Positions 15,127 through 20,948 of a stretch of 20,948 bases of DNA are shown here, piece by piece. The first letter of the stretch is position 1. Every line of letters starts with the position of its first letter. Source of the DNA: a virus; the IMG/VR virus record IMGVR_UViG_3300008266_001213, positions 1-20,948 of that record; one strand, given 5' to 3'. The notes beneath the pieces were generated by a model, which was not told where the DNA came from, searched no databases, and worked only from the letters and a program-made list of their open reading frames with translations. The position numbers were made by a program, and so were the translations under genes.

Positions 15127-16101
15127 TTAAATTTGTGACCATGTATTGCTACTTGAACTTGATGCTGTCCATGTGTCTGAACTTGGAGTAATATCAGTCC
15201 ATGAACTAGCTCCTGCTGTTACTTCTGTCCAAGTATCGCTACTTGGTGTTACATCATTCCATGACTCTGATCCTGGAGTGGTTGGAGACCATTCTTCTCC
15301 TAATATCTTACCTAAACCTGTTACTGTAGCATTGCCTGTAATGTTTCCTAGGCCCAATAGTATAAAATTTGGGTTACCTACTAAACTTGCTGTACATAGA
15401 ATTTCACCATCACCAGCATATTCAACACCACCAAGGCCTACTAATAAAGCATAACCCTCTATAGAACCGTCAAATGTTCTAATTCTGTCACCAGAACCTG
15501 TGACTGTGGCATCACCTGTAATAGAACCTGTAGATAGTCTATAACGAACACCATTTCCTGTGACAGTAGCATCTGCTGTTATTGCTCCAGAGCTTGTATA
15601 AATAGCGCTAGGACTTCCAGAAACGCTTGCTAACGCATTTATTTCACCTGACCCTACTGCTACCCTATTACCTGCTCCAATGACTGTGGCAAAGCCTGTA
15701 ATTGCACCACTATCAAATGTAATTCTTGATGCTTCACCTTCTAATTGAGCATTAGCAGTAATTGCACCTTGACCTGTAGATACACGAATACCATTTCCTG
15801 ATACTGTGGCATCACCGGTAATAGCACCTGTGCTTGTTCTTAGTCTTACTGCATTACCTGTTACACTTGCATCAGATGTAATAGCACCTGTGGATAAATT
15901 AATACAAGCTGCATTAGTCCATAATGGATCATCTAGCGAAATAGCTAGACTATCCAAACTACCAAATGCGTCTAATTGATCTAGTGTCCATGGCCCACAA
16001 ATAGTAGTACCATTATCATAAAATGTATTATCTAAACTATATGGTACATTTTCCAAACTACCATAAACGTCTAGTTGCTCTAGCGTCATTGGTACTGGCA
16101 T
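15127..16101 (-). CDS. Repeat-rich virion protein (beta-repeat and Trp-repeat)
   Basis: This 324-residue protein starts MPVPMTLEQLDVYGSLENV with AAGGT upstream. It has three parts. First are two copies of an L-x-x-LD-[VA]-[YF]-GSL-[ED]-[NS]-[VL]-x-x-SLD motif (6-28 and 39-61). Then come about ten copies of a roughly 19-20-residue repeat with core [TS]-G-[AS]-I-T-[GA]-[DN]-A-[TQ]-V-x-G-[NS]-G (about 68-265), which would suit a beta-solenoid or fibrous shaft. Last is a tail with five copies of an 11-residue Trp repeat (SESWNDVTP, SDTWTEVTA, SSWTDITP, SDTWTASS, SNTWSQI). I know of no assigned function; position suggests a virion appendage or baseplate-like element. The repeats are clear in the sequence; the fold is inference. 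Confidence 0.72.
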   Translation of the reverse strand: MPVPMTLEQLDVYGSLENVPYSLDNTFYDNGTTICGPWTLDQLDAFGSLDSLAISLDDPLWTNAACINLSTGAITSDASVTGNAVRLRTSTGAITGDATVSGNGIRVSTGQGAITANAQLEGEASRITFDSGAITGFATVIGAGNRVAVGSGEINALASVSGSPSAIYTSSGAITADATVTGNGVRYRLSTGSITGDATVTGSGDRIRTFDGSIEGYALLVGLGGVEYAGDGEILCTASLVGNPNFILLGLGNITGNATVTGLGKILGEEWSPTTPGSESWNDVTPSSDTWTEVTAGASSWTDITPSSDTWTASSSSSNTWSQI

Positions 16102-16109
16102 AATTTACC

Positions 16110-16502
16110 TTAAGCTAATGTTACTGAGACTGAACCTACTGCGAATTTAAAAATGTCGCCTGTGTCAATTGCTTTTGAAGTAGTTAATGGTGAATGATAT
16201 AAAAGGTTACCACCTGAAGCAGCATCATTAATACCAAAGTATGCAACTGTTCCCCATGATCCTGTGGCTTGTGGGAATTCTACTGCAGCGTCATTTAATA
16301 TTTGACCTGAAGTACCTGAAGCTGTAGCAAATGTAATTTCAGTTCTTGCATATCCGTTACCTGATACTTCTGAACCGCTACCTGCATCTGTAGGATCTGT
16401 TGTCCATAGTGATACATATACATTAGCTGGTGCTGTGTATGTTGTACCATTTAGAGTAGCATTTAAAAGTGCGTTCTCTAAGTAATTGCTCATTTCTGCC
16501 AT
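16110..16502 (-). CDS. Gp80-like phage structural protein
   Basis: This 130-residue protein starts MAEMSNYLENALLNATLNGT with AAGGAC upstream. It shows the pattern of the Gp80-like family common in phage and prophage structural clusters: an N-terminal helix that ends in LLNATLNG, a strand VYVSLWTTDPTDAGSGSEV, GYARTEI (about 51-57), W-G-TVAYFGI (83-90) and a Gly-rich beta end. Members are annotated as tail or minor structural proteins; the exact role is unsettled. It follows the adaptor gene by 10 bases, in the head-tail completion section of the operon. Confidence 0.78.
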   Translation of the reverse strand: MAEMSNYLENALLNATLNGTTYTAPANVYVSLWTTDPTDAGSGSEVSGNGYARTEITFATASGTSGQILNDAAVEFPQATGSWGTVAYFGINDAASGGNLLYHSPLTTSKAIDTGDIFKFAVGSVSVTLA

Positions 16503-16512
16503 AATATTGTCC

Positions 16513-17127
16513 TTATCTTGGTGTTACGCTTAGTGAAGTGTATGGGTATGTTTGGCCCAAGTCGCTTGTCTTAATGTTTGCAATTGCTCTGTCATATAAA
16601 GCTGACCATGTTTGAATACGTCCATCATTCATGAGGTATGGCTCTGCTTCCGCTAGAGTTGCATATAATAAAGCGTCTGGGTAATTAGCTAGATATAAGT
16701 TACTAGCTGTTGATGTTGAAATAAATGTAGGTTGTCCATAATAAAGTATTTGAACAGTCATTGTAGAGTCAAATATTGGTGCAAATTGAAACTCTGAACC
16801 TAACATTGTAAAGTAATATGGCATACCTGAAAGTGTAGTTTGACCATTCTTAAAGAATAGATCAGGACTTTGGTATTCAACTCTAATAACTGGGTTACCT
16901 TGTACATGTATCTCTCTTACTTCTAACATGTCACTAGGTAAAGCTATTGTGCCATCACCTGCTGTAGATGTAGCAGTAGCTACTTTAAGCATTTTTTCAG
17001 TTCTTAAGTCACGACTCATTCTAATTTGTGCCATTTGAATGAAGTCTGGTATTTGTGAACTTAAGTCTGTGCGAGCCAAATAGTTTTCAACTACTGTCAC
17101 AAAATTGGAGTAGGTATTTAAAGCCAT
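16513..17127 (-). CDS. Head-to-tail adaptor protein (phage_adaptor/SU10-type)
   Basis: This 204-residue protein starts MALNTYSNFVTVVENYLART with AAGGA 6 bases before the ATG. It matches the phage-adaptor family: an N-terminal helical pair (to about 45) with DFIQMAQIRMSRDLRTEKML, a beta-rich core beginning TIALPSDMLEVREIHVQG (59-76), then YYGQPTFIS and a C-terminal helical part (YPDALLYATLAEAEPYLMND, ALYDRAIANI). Such proteins form the ring below the portal that connects the capsid to the short tail, as P22 gp4 and T7 gp11 do. Its presence with an SU10-type capsid protein is consistent. Confidence 0.85.
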   Translation of the reverse strand: MALNTYSNFVTVVENYLARTDLSSQIPDFIQMAQIRMSRDLRTEKMLKVATATSTAGDGTIALPSDMLEVREIHVQGNPVIRVEYQSPDLFFKNGQTTLSGMPYYFTMLGSEFQFAPIFDSTMTVQILYYGQPTFISTSTASNLYLANYPDALLYATLAEAEPYLMNDGRIQTWSALYDRAIANIKTSDLGQTYPYTSLSVTPR

Positions 17128-17136
17128 TTAATTTCC

Positions 17137-17649
17137 TTAAAGTTTTTTCAGAAAGACAAGGCATCCATTAGCCATGGATACTTGCTTTAGAATGGTAAAA
17201 CGCTTAATTAATTTTTCACTCCACCATGCTAGTGGTTGTTGAATTAAGTGAGCATTACGACCATCTGGTAAAATTTTTTGTGCTGGGCCTGTATGTATTG
17301 TAAACAGCCCATATTTATCTACGACTCTTTGCAAGTCATCTAGTACATTATCTAATAATTCTGGTTCTATATGTTCAAGAACGTCTATACATGTAACAAA
17401 CTCACATGGTTCAGGTGTTTGACTCCATAGTGGGTTACTTGGTTCATAAGGTGTGTAATTTACTACACATTTTATTGCTTCTTTTAACCTACATTTACCA
17501 GCACCATAGTCTAATAAGTTAGTAATGTTATGGTTTTTAATAATTTCATCAACAATAGGTGCATAAGCAATACTTGCTACACCATATCCAGGGTTTTCAT
17601 GCAGTTTAGCCTGCATTTCTCTGTATTCGTTAGAAATTAAGTTGCTCAA
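17137..17649 (-). CDS. SAM-dependent class I methyltransferase
   Basis: This 170-residue protein shows a Rossmann methyltransferase core: motif I LLDYGAGKC (45-53), a motif II-like acidic position in YEPS (68-71), and motif IV/post-IV CIDVLEHIEPE (87-97), then GLFTIHT (114-120) and a C-terminal strand CLVFLKKL. It probably methylates a small molecule or glycan; no DNA-methylase catalytic motif (NPPY, PC) is seen. The start is a TTG at 17649 with GGAAAG upstream, giving MSNLISNEYREM, and it overlaps the glycosyltransferase gene by 20 bases; the ATG at residue 12 is a less likely alternative. The overlap suggests translational coupling and a shared pathway with the glycosyltransferase. Confidence 0.82.
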   Translation of the reverse strand: MSNLISNEYREMQAKLHENPGYGVASIAYAPIVDEIIKNHNITNLLDYGAGKCRLKEAIKCVVNYTPYEPSNPLWSQTPEPCEFVTCIDVLEHIEPELLDNVLDDLQRVVDKYGLFTIHTGPAQKILPDGRNAHLIQQPLAWWSEKLIKRFTILKQVSMANGCLVFLKKL

Positions 17650-18952
17650 TGACTTCTTTCCAGGTTCTATCGTCTTGGTAAATTAGTCTCATGTGGCGAT
17701 ACCATGGCATGCTTGGTTGTCCGTAACGCCATTGGTGATATTTAGGTACTAAACACCATGTTTTTACACCTAAAGCTGCTGAGCAATGCAATGCTGTAGT
17801 ATTTACACCTAAAACCATGTCACATTCTGCAATTAATGCTGCAGTATCGTCATAATTTTTTGCGTCTGTTGCAAATTCAAAGTATTTTACACCATCTAAT
17901 TTGCGTTCTACGCTATAGTCTAGGCTTACTAACACAGTATCTTTGAGTTTTAATAGTGGCTCAATGTCTTCTTGTGTAAGTGTACGGCCTTTAGAGTTAT
18001 TCCTGAATGTACCACCTTTAGTTGTGATACCAATAACCTTTTTACCCCATGAGTCAAACAATGCACGCCACATTAAACGTTTCTCAGGATCAGCTTTTAG
18101 AAAAGGAGTCCCAGGAAAAGACTTACTGTTTGGTCTGAAAAACTGAGGTAGTCCACCAATTGCGCATCTTGCATCAATTGTAGCATCATCTACCCACCTC
18201 GCATCTTCTTCTTTACGTGTCCCATATACTTCTGCATTTGGAAAACTTCTTTGAAATAATGTTTCTAACCTACTATCGCATTCAATGTATACTTTCTTAC
18301 TAATTGCTATAGCATCTGGTACACATGAAGCATAAAATATTTCATCACCTAGGCCTTGTTCACCATAGATAACTAAATTCTTATCCGGTGATCCATCCCA
18401 CTTAACTTCATCTTTATAAACTATCTCTTTACGGAATTTACCACCTAGTGACTTATCCCATTCTATCCAACCTTTTTCCCATTCACCTTTTGCTAGGTAG
18501 CTATGAGCTAGGTTTAATTGTGCGTGTATCTCTTTAGGATCGCATTCTAGGGCCATCTTAGCAGACTTCTCTGCATCATCCCAACGTGACATTTGAACTA
18601 ATGATGCTGAAGCATTAGAGTATGCCATAGCGTAATTAGGATCTAGTTCAGCAGACTTTAAAAAGTATTTAAGCGCTTCTTCAAAGTTATCCATCTCATG
18701 GCATGCACGGCCCAAGGATGTCCATAATGCTTTATTGCCTGGCTGTTCTTGTAATGCTCTACGGAAGTATTGATAAGCAAATGCTGGCTTCTCACCCATA
18801 AGCCAGATATAACCTAAGAAGTTTAATGTAGCAGCGTCATTAGGATATACCATTAACACTTCATTAATAATAGGAAGTGCTGTCTCATACTGTTCTTTTT
18901 GTATGAGATCATGTATAGCTAACTGTACTTGCTTTAATTCTTCTCTGTCCAT
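17630..18952 (-). CDS. TPR-containing glycosyltransferase-like protein
   Basis: This 440-residue protein has an N-terminal array of about four to five TPR repeats (about 5-170), with typical spacing in NFLGYIWLMGEKPAFAYQYF, WTSLGRACHEMDNFEEALKYF and YSNASASLVQMSRWDDAEKSA. A glycosyltransferase-like domain (about 190-440) follows, with IYGEQGLGDEIFYA (195-208) and a C-terminal CDMVLGVNTTALHCSAALG with KYHQWRYG. The latter resembles the GT-B fold of GT9/GT41 enzymes (heptosyltransferase and O-GlcNAc transferase types). TPR plus GT-B is the layout of protein O-glycosyltransferases, so it may glycosylate a virion or host protein, or modify a surface glycan. It is cytoplasmic. A TAGG lies 5 bases before the ATG. 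The domains are clear; donor and acceptor are unknown. Confidence 0.85.
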   Translation of the reverse strand: MDREELKQVQLAIHDLIQKEQYETALPIINEVLMVYPNDAATLNFLGYIWLMGEKPAFAYQYFRRALQEQPGNKALWTSLGRACHEMDNFEEALKYFLKSAELDPNYAMAYSNASASLVQMSRWDDAEKSAKMALECDPKEIHAQLNLAHSYLAKGEWEKGWIEWDKSLGGKFRKEIVYKDEVKWDGSPDKNLVIYGEQGLGDEIFYASCVPDAIAISKKVYIECDSRLETLFQRSFPNAEVYGTRKEEDARWVDDATIDARCAIGGLPQFFRPNSKSFPGTPFLKADPEKRLMWRALFDSWGKKVIGITTKGGTFRNNSKGRTLTQEDIEPLLKLKDTVLVSLDYSVERKLDGVKYFEFATDAKNYDDTAALIAECDMVLGVNTTALHCSAALGVKTWCLVPKYHQWRYGQPSMPWYRHMRLIYQDDRTWKEVIEQLNF

Positions 18953-19086
18953 CTAGTCCTATAGTGAAACCATATTTTTCTGTATTTAGCTATTCTATCG
19001 TAAACTCTTTTGTTTCTATTAGACGTTCTTGTCTTTACTACACGTTTTAAATTACTGAACAAACCTTTAACGCTATATACTATCAT
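18934..19086 (-). CDS. 50-residue basic protein, overlooked small ORF
   Basis: This short ORF fills the apparent 120-base gap between the 109-residue gene and the TPR-glycosyltransferase. The ATG at 19086 overlaps the 3' end of the former by 14 bases, and its TAA (18934-18936) lies 19 bases inside the latter. The product begins MIVYSVKGLFSNLKRVVKTR and is strongly basic, with many Arg/Lys and aromatic residues and a C-terminus YRTRWTEKN. Such proteins often bind nucleic acid or sit in the virion, but no family is recognised. There is no clear Shine-Dalgarno, so translation would depend on coupling. The evidence is the intact frame and the neat double overlap in an operon that otherwise leaves no gaps. 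Confidence 0.5.
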   Translation of the reverse strand: MIVYSVKGLFSNLKRVVKTRTSNRNKRVYDRIAKYRKIWFHYRTRWTEKN

Positions 19087-19402
19087 CTATTGTCTTTATA
19101 GTTTGTTGCCACATACCATTACTGTAAGCCCATCTTGCTAATTCTCTAGGCTCTAATGTATGACCATAGTCATCAAACCATTTGTCTATAAAAGACCAGT
19201 CTTGTTTAATATCATCACGTTTAGCACCTGATAACTCTCTCATCTCTGTTAATACTTTATCTAGTTTTTCAGTCATTAGCACTCTGCATGATGAAATGTA
19301 TATAGGATGAAATTCATTATCACTATCTGATACTTCAGTATAGTCTAAATAGTCTTCAAAAAAAGACTTAACTAATTCTTTTAGTCTTGCTTCCTTATCC
19401 AT
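19073..19402 (-). CDS. Conserved hypothetical protein
   Basis: This 109-residue protein starts MDKEARLKELVKSFFEDYLD with an ATG that overlaps the preceding gene by 8 bases. It is acidic and mostly helical, with YISSCRVLMTEKLDKVLTEMRELSGAKRDD in the middle and WFDDYGHTL and ELARWAYSNGMW near the end. There is no signal peptide, membrane segment or catalytic motif. Its place between the capsid gene and the GT/methyltransferase pair does not define a role. The Shine-Dalgarno is weak (AAAG), fitting translational coupling with its upstream partner. I do not recognise a named family. Confidence 0.65.
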   Translation of the reverse strand: MDKEARLKELVKSFFEDYLDYTEVSDSDNEFHPIYISSCRVLMTEKLDKVLTEMRELSGAKRDDIKQDWSFIDKWFDDYGHTLEPRELARWAYSNGMWQQTIKTIDDSI

Positions 19403-19718
19403 TCTTTGTAGTCAACTTGAGATATGGATAGTTTTCGTTTATTTCTTTAATTAATGCTTTGGTGTGATCTGGGTTATATATATCTATACCTTTTAACTTT
19501 AACTGCATTTCCACTACTGGAGGAATGCTAGCAAAGTGCGCCCATTCTTGTTTTACACCTTTATCCCATATTTCAGGGTTATCTCTTGCTTGTTTAATTC
19601 TGTCTAACATACCACTCACATCTTGAGTAGAAGTTAGGTAATATGTATCTTTAGCTGGGTCATAGTCAAAGTACTGACTTACACCTGTTACGCTATTGTG
19701 ATCAAATAATATTGGCAT
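19395..19718 (-). CDS. Hypothetical protein following the capsid terminator
   Basis: This 107-residue protein starts MPILFDHNSVTGVSQYFDYD, then PAKDTYYLTSTQDVSGMLDRIKQARDNPEIWDKG and PPVVEMQLKLKGIDIYNPDHTKAL. The pattern recurs in small proteins near capsid genes of aquatic phages, but no function is known to me. It has no membrane segment and a mixed alpha/beta composition. The ATG lies only about 12 bases after the terminator hairpin and has no Shine-Dalgarno in the usual window, so its translation is likely low or depends on an unusual mechanism. Confidence 0.68.
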   Translation of the reverse strand: MPILFDHNSVTGVSQYFDYDPAKDTYYLTSTQDVSGMLDRIKQARDNPEIWDKGVKQEWAHFASIPPVVEMQLKLKGIDIYNPDHTKALIKEINENYPYLKLTTKNG

Positions 19719-19720
19719 AT

Positions 19721-19750
19721 AAAAATAACAGAGGGAGAATTAACTCCCTC
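19721..19750 (-). terminator. Intrinsic terminator after the major capsid gene
   Basis: On the minus strand a perfect 7-bp stem GAGGGAG (19750-19744) / CTCCCTC (19737-19731) with a 6-base loop TTAATT is followed by a T-rich tail (TGTTATTTTTAT). It lies 21 bases after the capsid stop. A leaky terminator here would give the capsid mRNA a higher level than the downstream genes, a common phage arrangement. Confidence 0.75.
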
Positions 19751-19771
19751 CATTATATCACTACTTAGCTA

Positions 19772-20725
19772 TTAAGCACCTGTATTTTGTACTTTAGCAT
19801 GTGCATCTGGGTTTTGAACCACTAATGCGTACTCTGCTGTGAGTAACCATTTTGTGCTGTCACCAGTTTTAGCTAATTCTTCTTTAGACATAGGACGTAA
19901 AGAAGCTAAGCCAACATAACCAGGATCAATACAGAGAACAGCTTGATCTCTCATGAAACGGTCAAGTTTAACTGTGTGATTACCGAAGTCAGAAACGTAA
20001 ACGTCTGCTGCGCCAGTAATTGTAGCTTGTGTTGTACCTTGAACATTGTTGAACTTAGTAGCAATACCAGCAAAGCCAGAGAAACGTGCTTTGTTAGTTG
20101 CTGACATAAGAATTGTTGATGGCTCGCCACCATCTGTCCAAGCTAATTGTAAAGCTGACTTTAAGTCTGCTTCAATAAATGTTACAGAAGTACCGTCTGT
20201 AGGAGCTGCAACTGTACCGCCTGAGAAACCAGGAGTTGTACCAGATGTAGAACCTGTAGCGATAACTCTATTTACGATCCAAGACTCAATACCTGCTGAT
20301 GTACGAGCTGTTGCTGCGCCACCTGCTGAAGATGCTTGATTACGTACAATAGCATATTCCATGTCACGTTTAAGTTCTTTACCAGCTTTCATAAGTTGGT
20401 AAGCAACTTCAGACTTACGACCATACTTACGTACTACGTCATAAGTGTTAGAAATTTGAACTGTCTTACGTGAAATTTGTGTGTAGTTACCTAACACAGT
20501 TGTTGCTGCTAATGTTGCGAATGATGCGTCATCACCTTCAACGTTTGCATTAGTTGTTGCTGCTGCTAATGCGTCTGTTTGCCATTGGTGATAAGTTTGG
20601 CCGGCGCTCATGCGCTTTGCCATTGATAATAATGGTGTATCTTCTGGAGAAATATCAAAGATAATATCTTCGAATGACTCCGCTATACCTTTACCGGTGT
20701 AGCTATTGGTTGCTGATGCTGCCAT
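19772..20725 (-). CDS. Major capsid protein, SU10/DUF5309 type
   Basis: This 317-residue protein starts MAASATNSYTGKGIAESFED with AAAGGA upstream. It matches the DUF5309/SU10-type major capsid family: an N-terminal arm with DIIFDISPEDTPLLSMAKR (21-39), a THxWQ-like TYHQWQTDAL (44-53), the helix RKSEVAYQLMKAGKELKRDMEYAIVRNQ (103-130), and a central Gly/Thr-rich loop. Then come DGGEPSTILMSATNKARFSGFAG, DVYVSDFGNHTVKLDR and the closing TAEYALVVQNPDAHAKVQNT. It would be the HK97-fold subunit of the icosahedral head. The upstream scaffold-like gene and the terminator downstream fit a capsid gene. I see no delta domain or protease site in it. Confidence 0.9.
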   Translation of the reverse strand: MAASATNSYTGKGIAESFEDIIFDISPEDTPLLSMAKRMSAGQTYHQWQTDALAAATTNANVEGDDASFATLAATTVLGNYTQISRKTVQISNTYDVVRKYGRKSEVAYQLMKAGKELKRDMEYAIVRNQASSAGGAATARTSAGIESWIVNRVIATGSTSGTTPGFSGGTVAAPTDGTSVTFIEADLKSALQLAWTDGGEPSTILMSATNKARFSGFAGIATKFNNVQGTTQATITGAADVYVSDFGNHTVKLDRFMRDQAVLCIDPGYVGLASLRPMSKEELAKTGDSTKWLLTAEYALVVQNPDAHAKVQNTGA

Positions 20726-20746
20726 GATATTTTTTTCCTTTGTAAA

Positions 20747-20948
20747 TTAGATCATTTGTTCGATAAGTTTTGTAGCCATATCTGCTTTACCTGTCTTACG
20801 TAATTGATCACGTAAGTTACGTACATTAGAGCTGGCTTCCGCTTTTGTATCTTTAGCACCTGGTCTCACTACAGGTTTAGCGCTTGATACTTTTTTCTTT
20901 ACAGTAGAATTCTGTTGTAGTTTGCGCCATTGCATAGCGTCATGCAAA
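20747..20948 (-). CDS. C-terminal end of probable scaffolding protein (truncated by window edge)
   Basis: The open frame enters from the right edge and ends at 20747, 21 bases before the capsid ATG. The visible 66 residues are Lys-, Arg- and Gln-rich, with MHDAMQWRKLQQNSTVKKKV, a Pro-containing linker (AKPVVRPGAK) and NVRNLRDQLRKTGKADMATKLIEQMI. A basic, helical C-terminus directly before a capsid gene is typical of phage scaffolding proteins, whose basic tail contacts the capsid protein. The N-terminal bulk is outside the window, so the identity is inferred from place and composition. Confidence 0.7.
   Translation of the reverse strand, partial: LHDAMQWRKLQQNSTVKKKVSSAKPVVRPGAKDTKAEASSNVRNLRDQLRKTGKADMATKLIEQMI

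Noticed and set aside
1-20948. tRNA genes, integrase, attachment sites or insertion sequences
   Set aside because: No cloverleaf-like sequence, recombinase motif or terminal inverted repeat was noticed; the gene run is continuous phage late operon. A tRNA scan would settle this.

Overview
The window is a piece of an AT-rich, tailed double-stranded DNA phage genome. Every supported gene lies on the minus strand, genes are packed with overlaps or gaps of a few bases, and the right-to-left order is that of a late (virion plus lysis) operon. An SU10/DUF5309-type major capsid protein, a phage-adaptor protein, a P22 gp10-like tail protein, a T7 gp13/GNAT-like protein and several large Gly/Ala-rich internal proteins point to a short-tailed phage of the kind found in marine and freshwater bacterioplankton viromes. 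The host cannot be read from the sequence; an AT-rich aquatic proteobacterium is my inference. I see no tRNA, integrase, transposase or CRISPR array.

Reading in the direction of transcription (high to low coordinates). The window opens with the end of a probable scaffolding gene (20747-20948) and the major capsid gene (19772-20725), followed by an intrinsic-terminator hairpin (19721-19750). Three small genes of unknown function follow, one of them a 50-residue basic ORF hidden in an apparent gap (18934-19086). A TPR-glycosyltransferase and an overlapping SAM methyltransferase (17137-18952) are inserted between head genes and the head-tail adaptor (16513-17127). Next come a Gp80-like protein, a repeat protein, a fibre-like protein and a very large Gly-rich adhesin with LamG-like and SPRY-like domains (10372-14380) that is split by a +1 frameshift. 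After it come a conserved small protein, the gp10-like tail protein, a C1q/TNF-like protein, the gp13/GNAT-like protein and four internal-virion candidates (2392-7330).

The left end is a lysis region. It holds a coiled-coil/TM protein, an HExxH SprT-like metallopeptidase, a 3-TM holin, a 52-residue membrane ORF that bridges two genes, and a DUF5675 protein with an L,D-transpeptidase-like His/Cys motif that is the best candidate for the wall-acting enzyme. A calcineurin-like phosphoesterase and the start of one more gene close the window.

Most worth checking: the adhesin frameshift, whose site (GGAGGT, one codon, slip codon, stop) has the same layout as the bacterial prfB +1 frameshift signal; the two overlooked overlapping small ORFs; a holin whose good Shine-Dalgarno points to an ATA start codon; and the GT/methyltransferase pair inside the morphogenesis operon.
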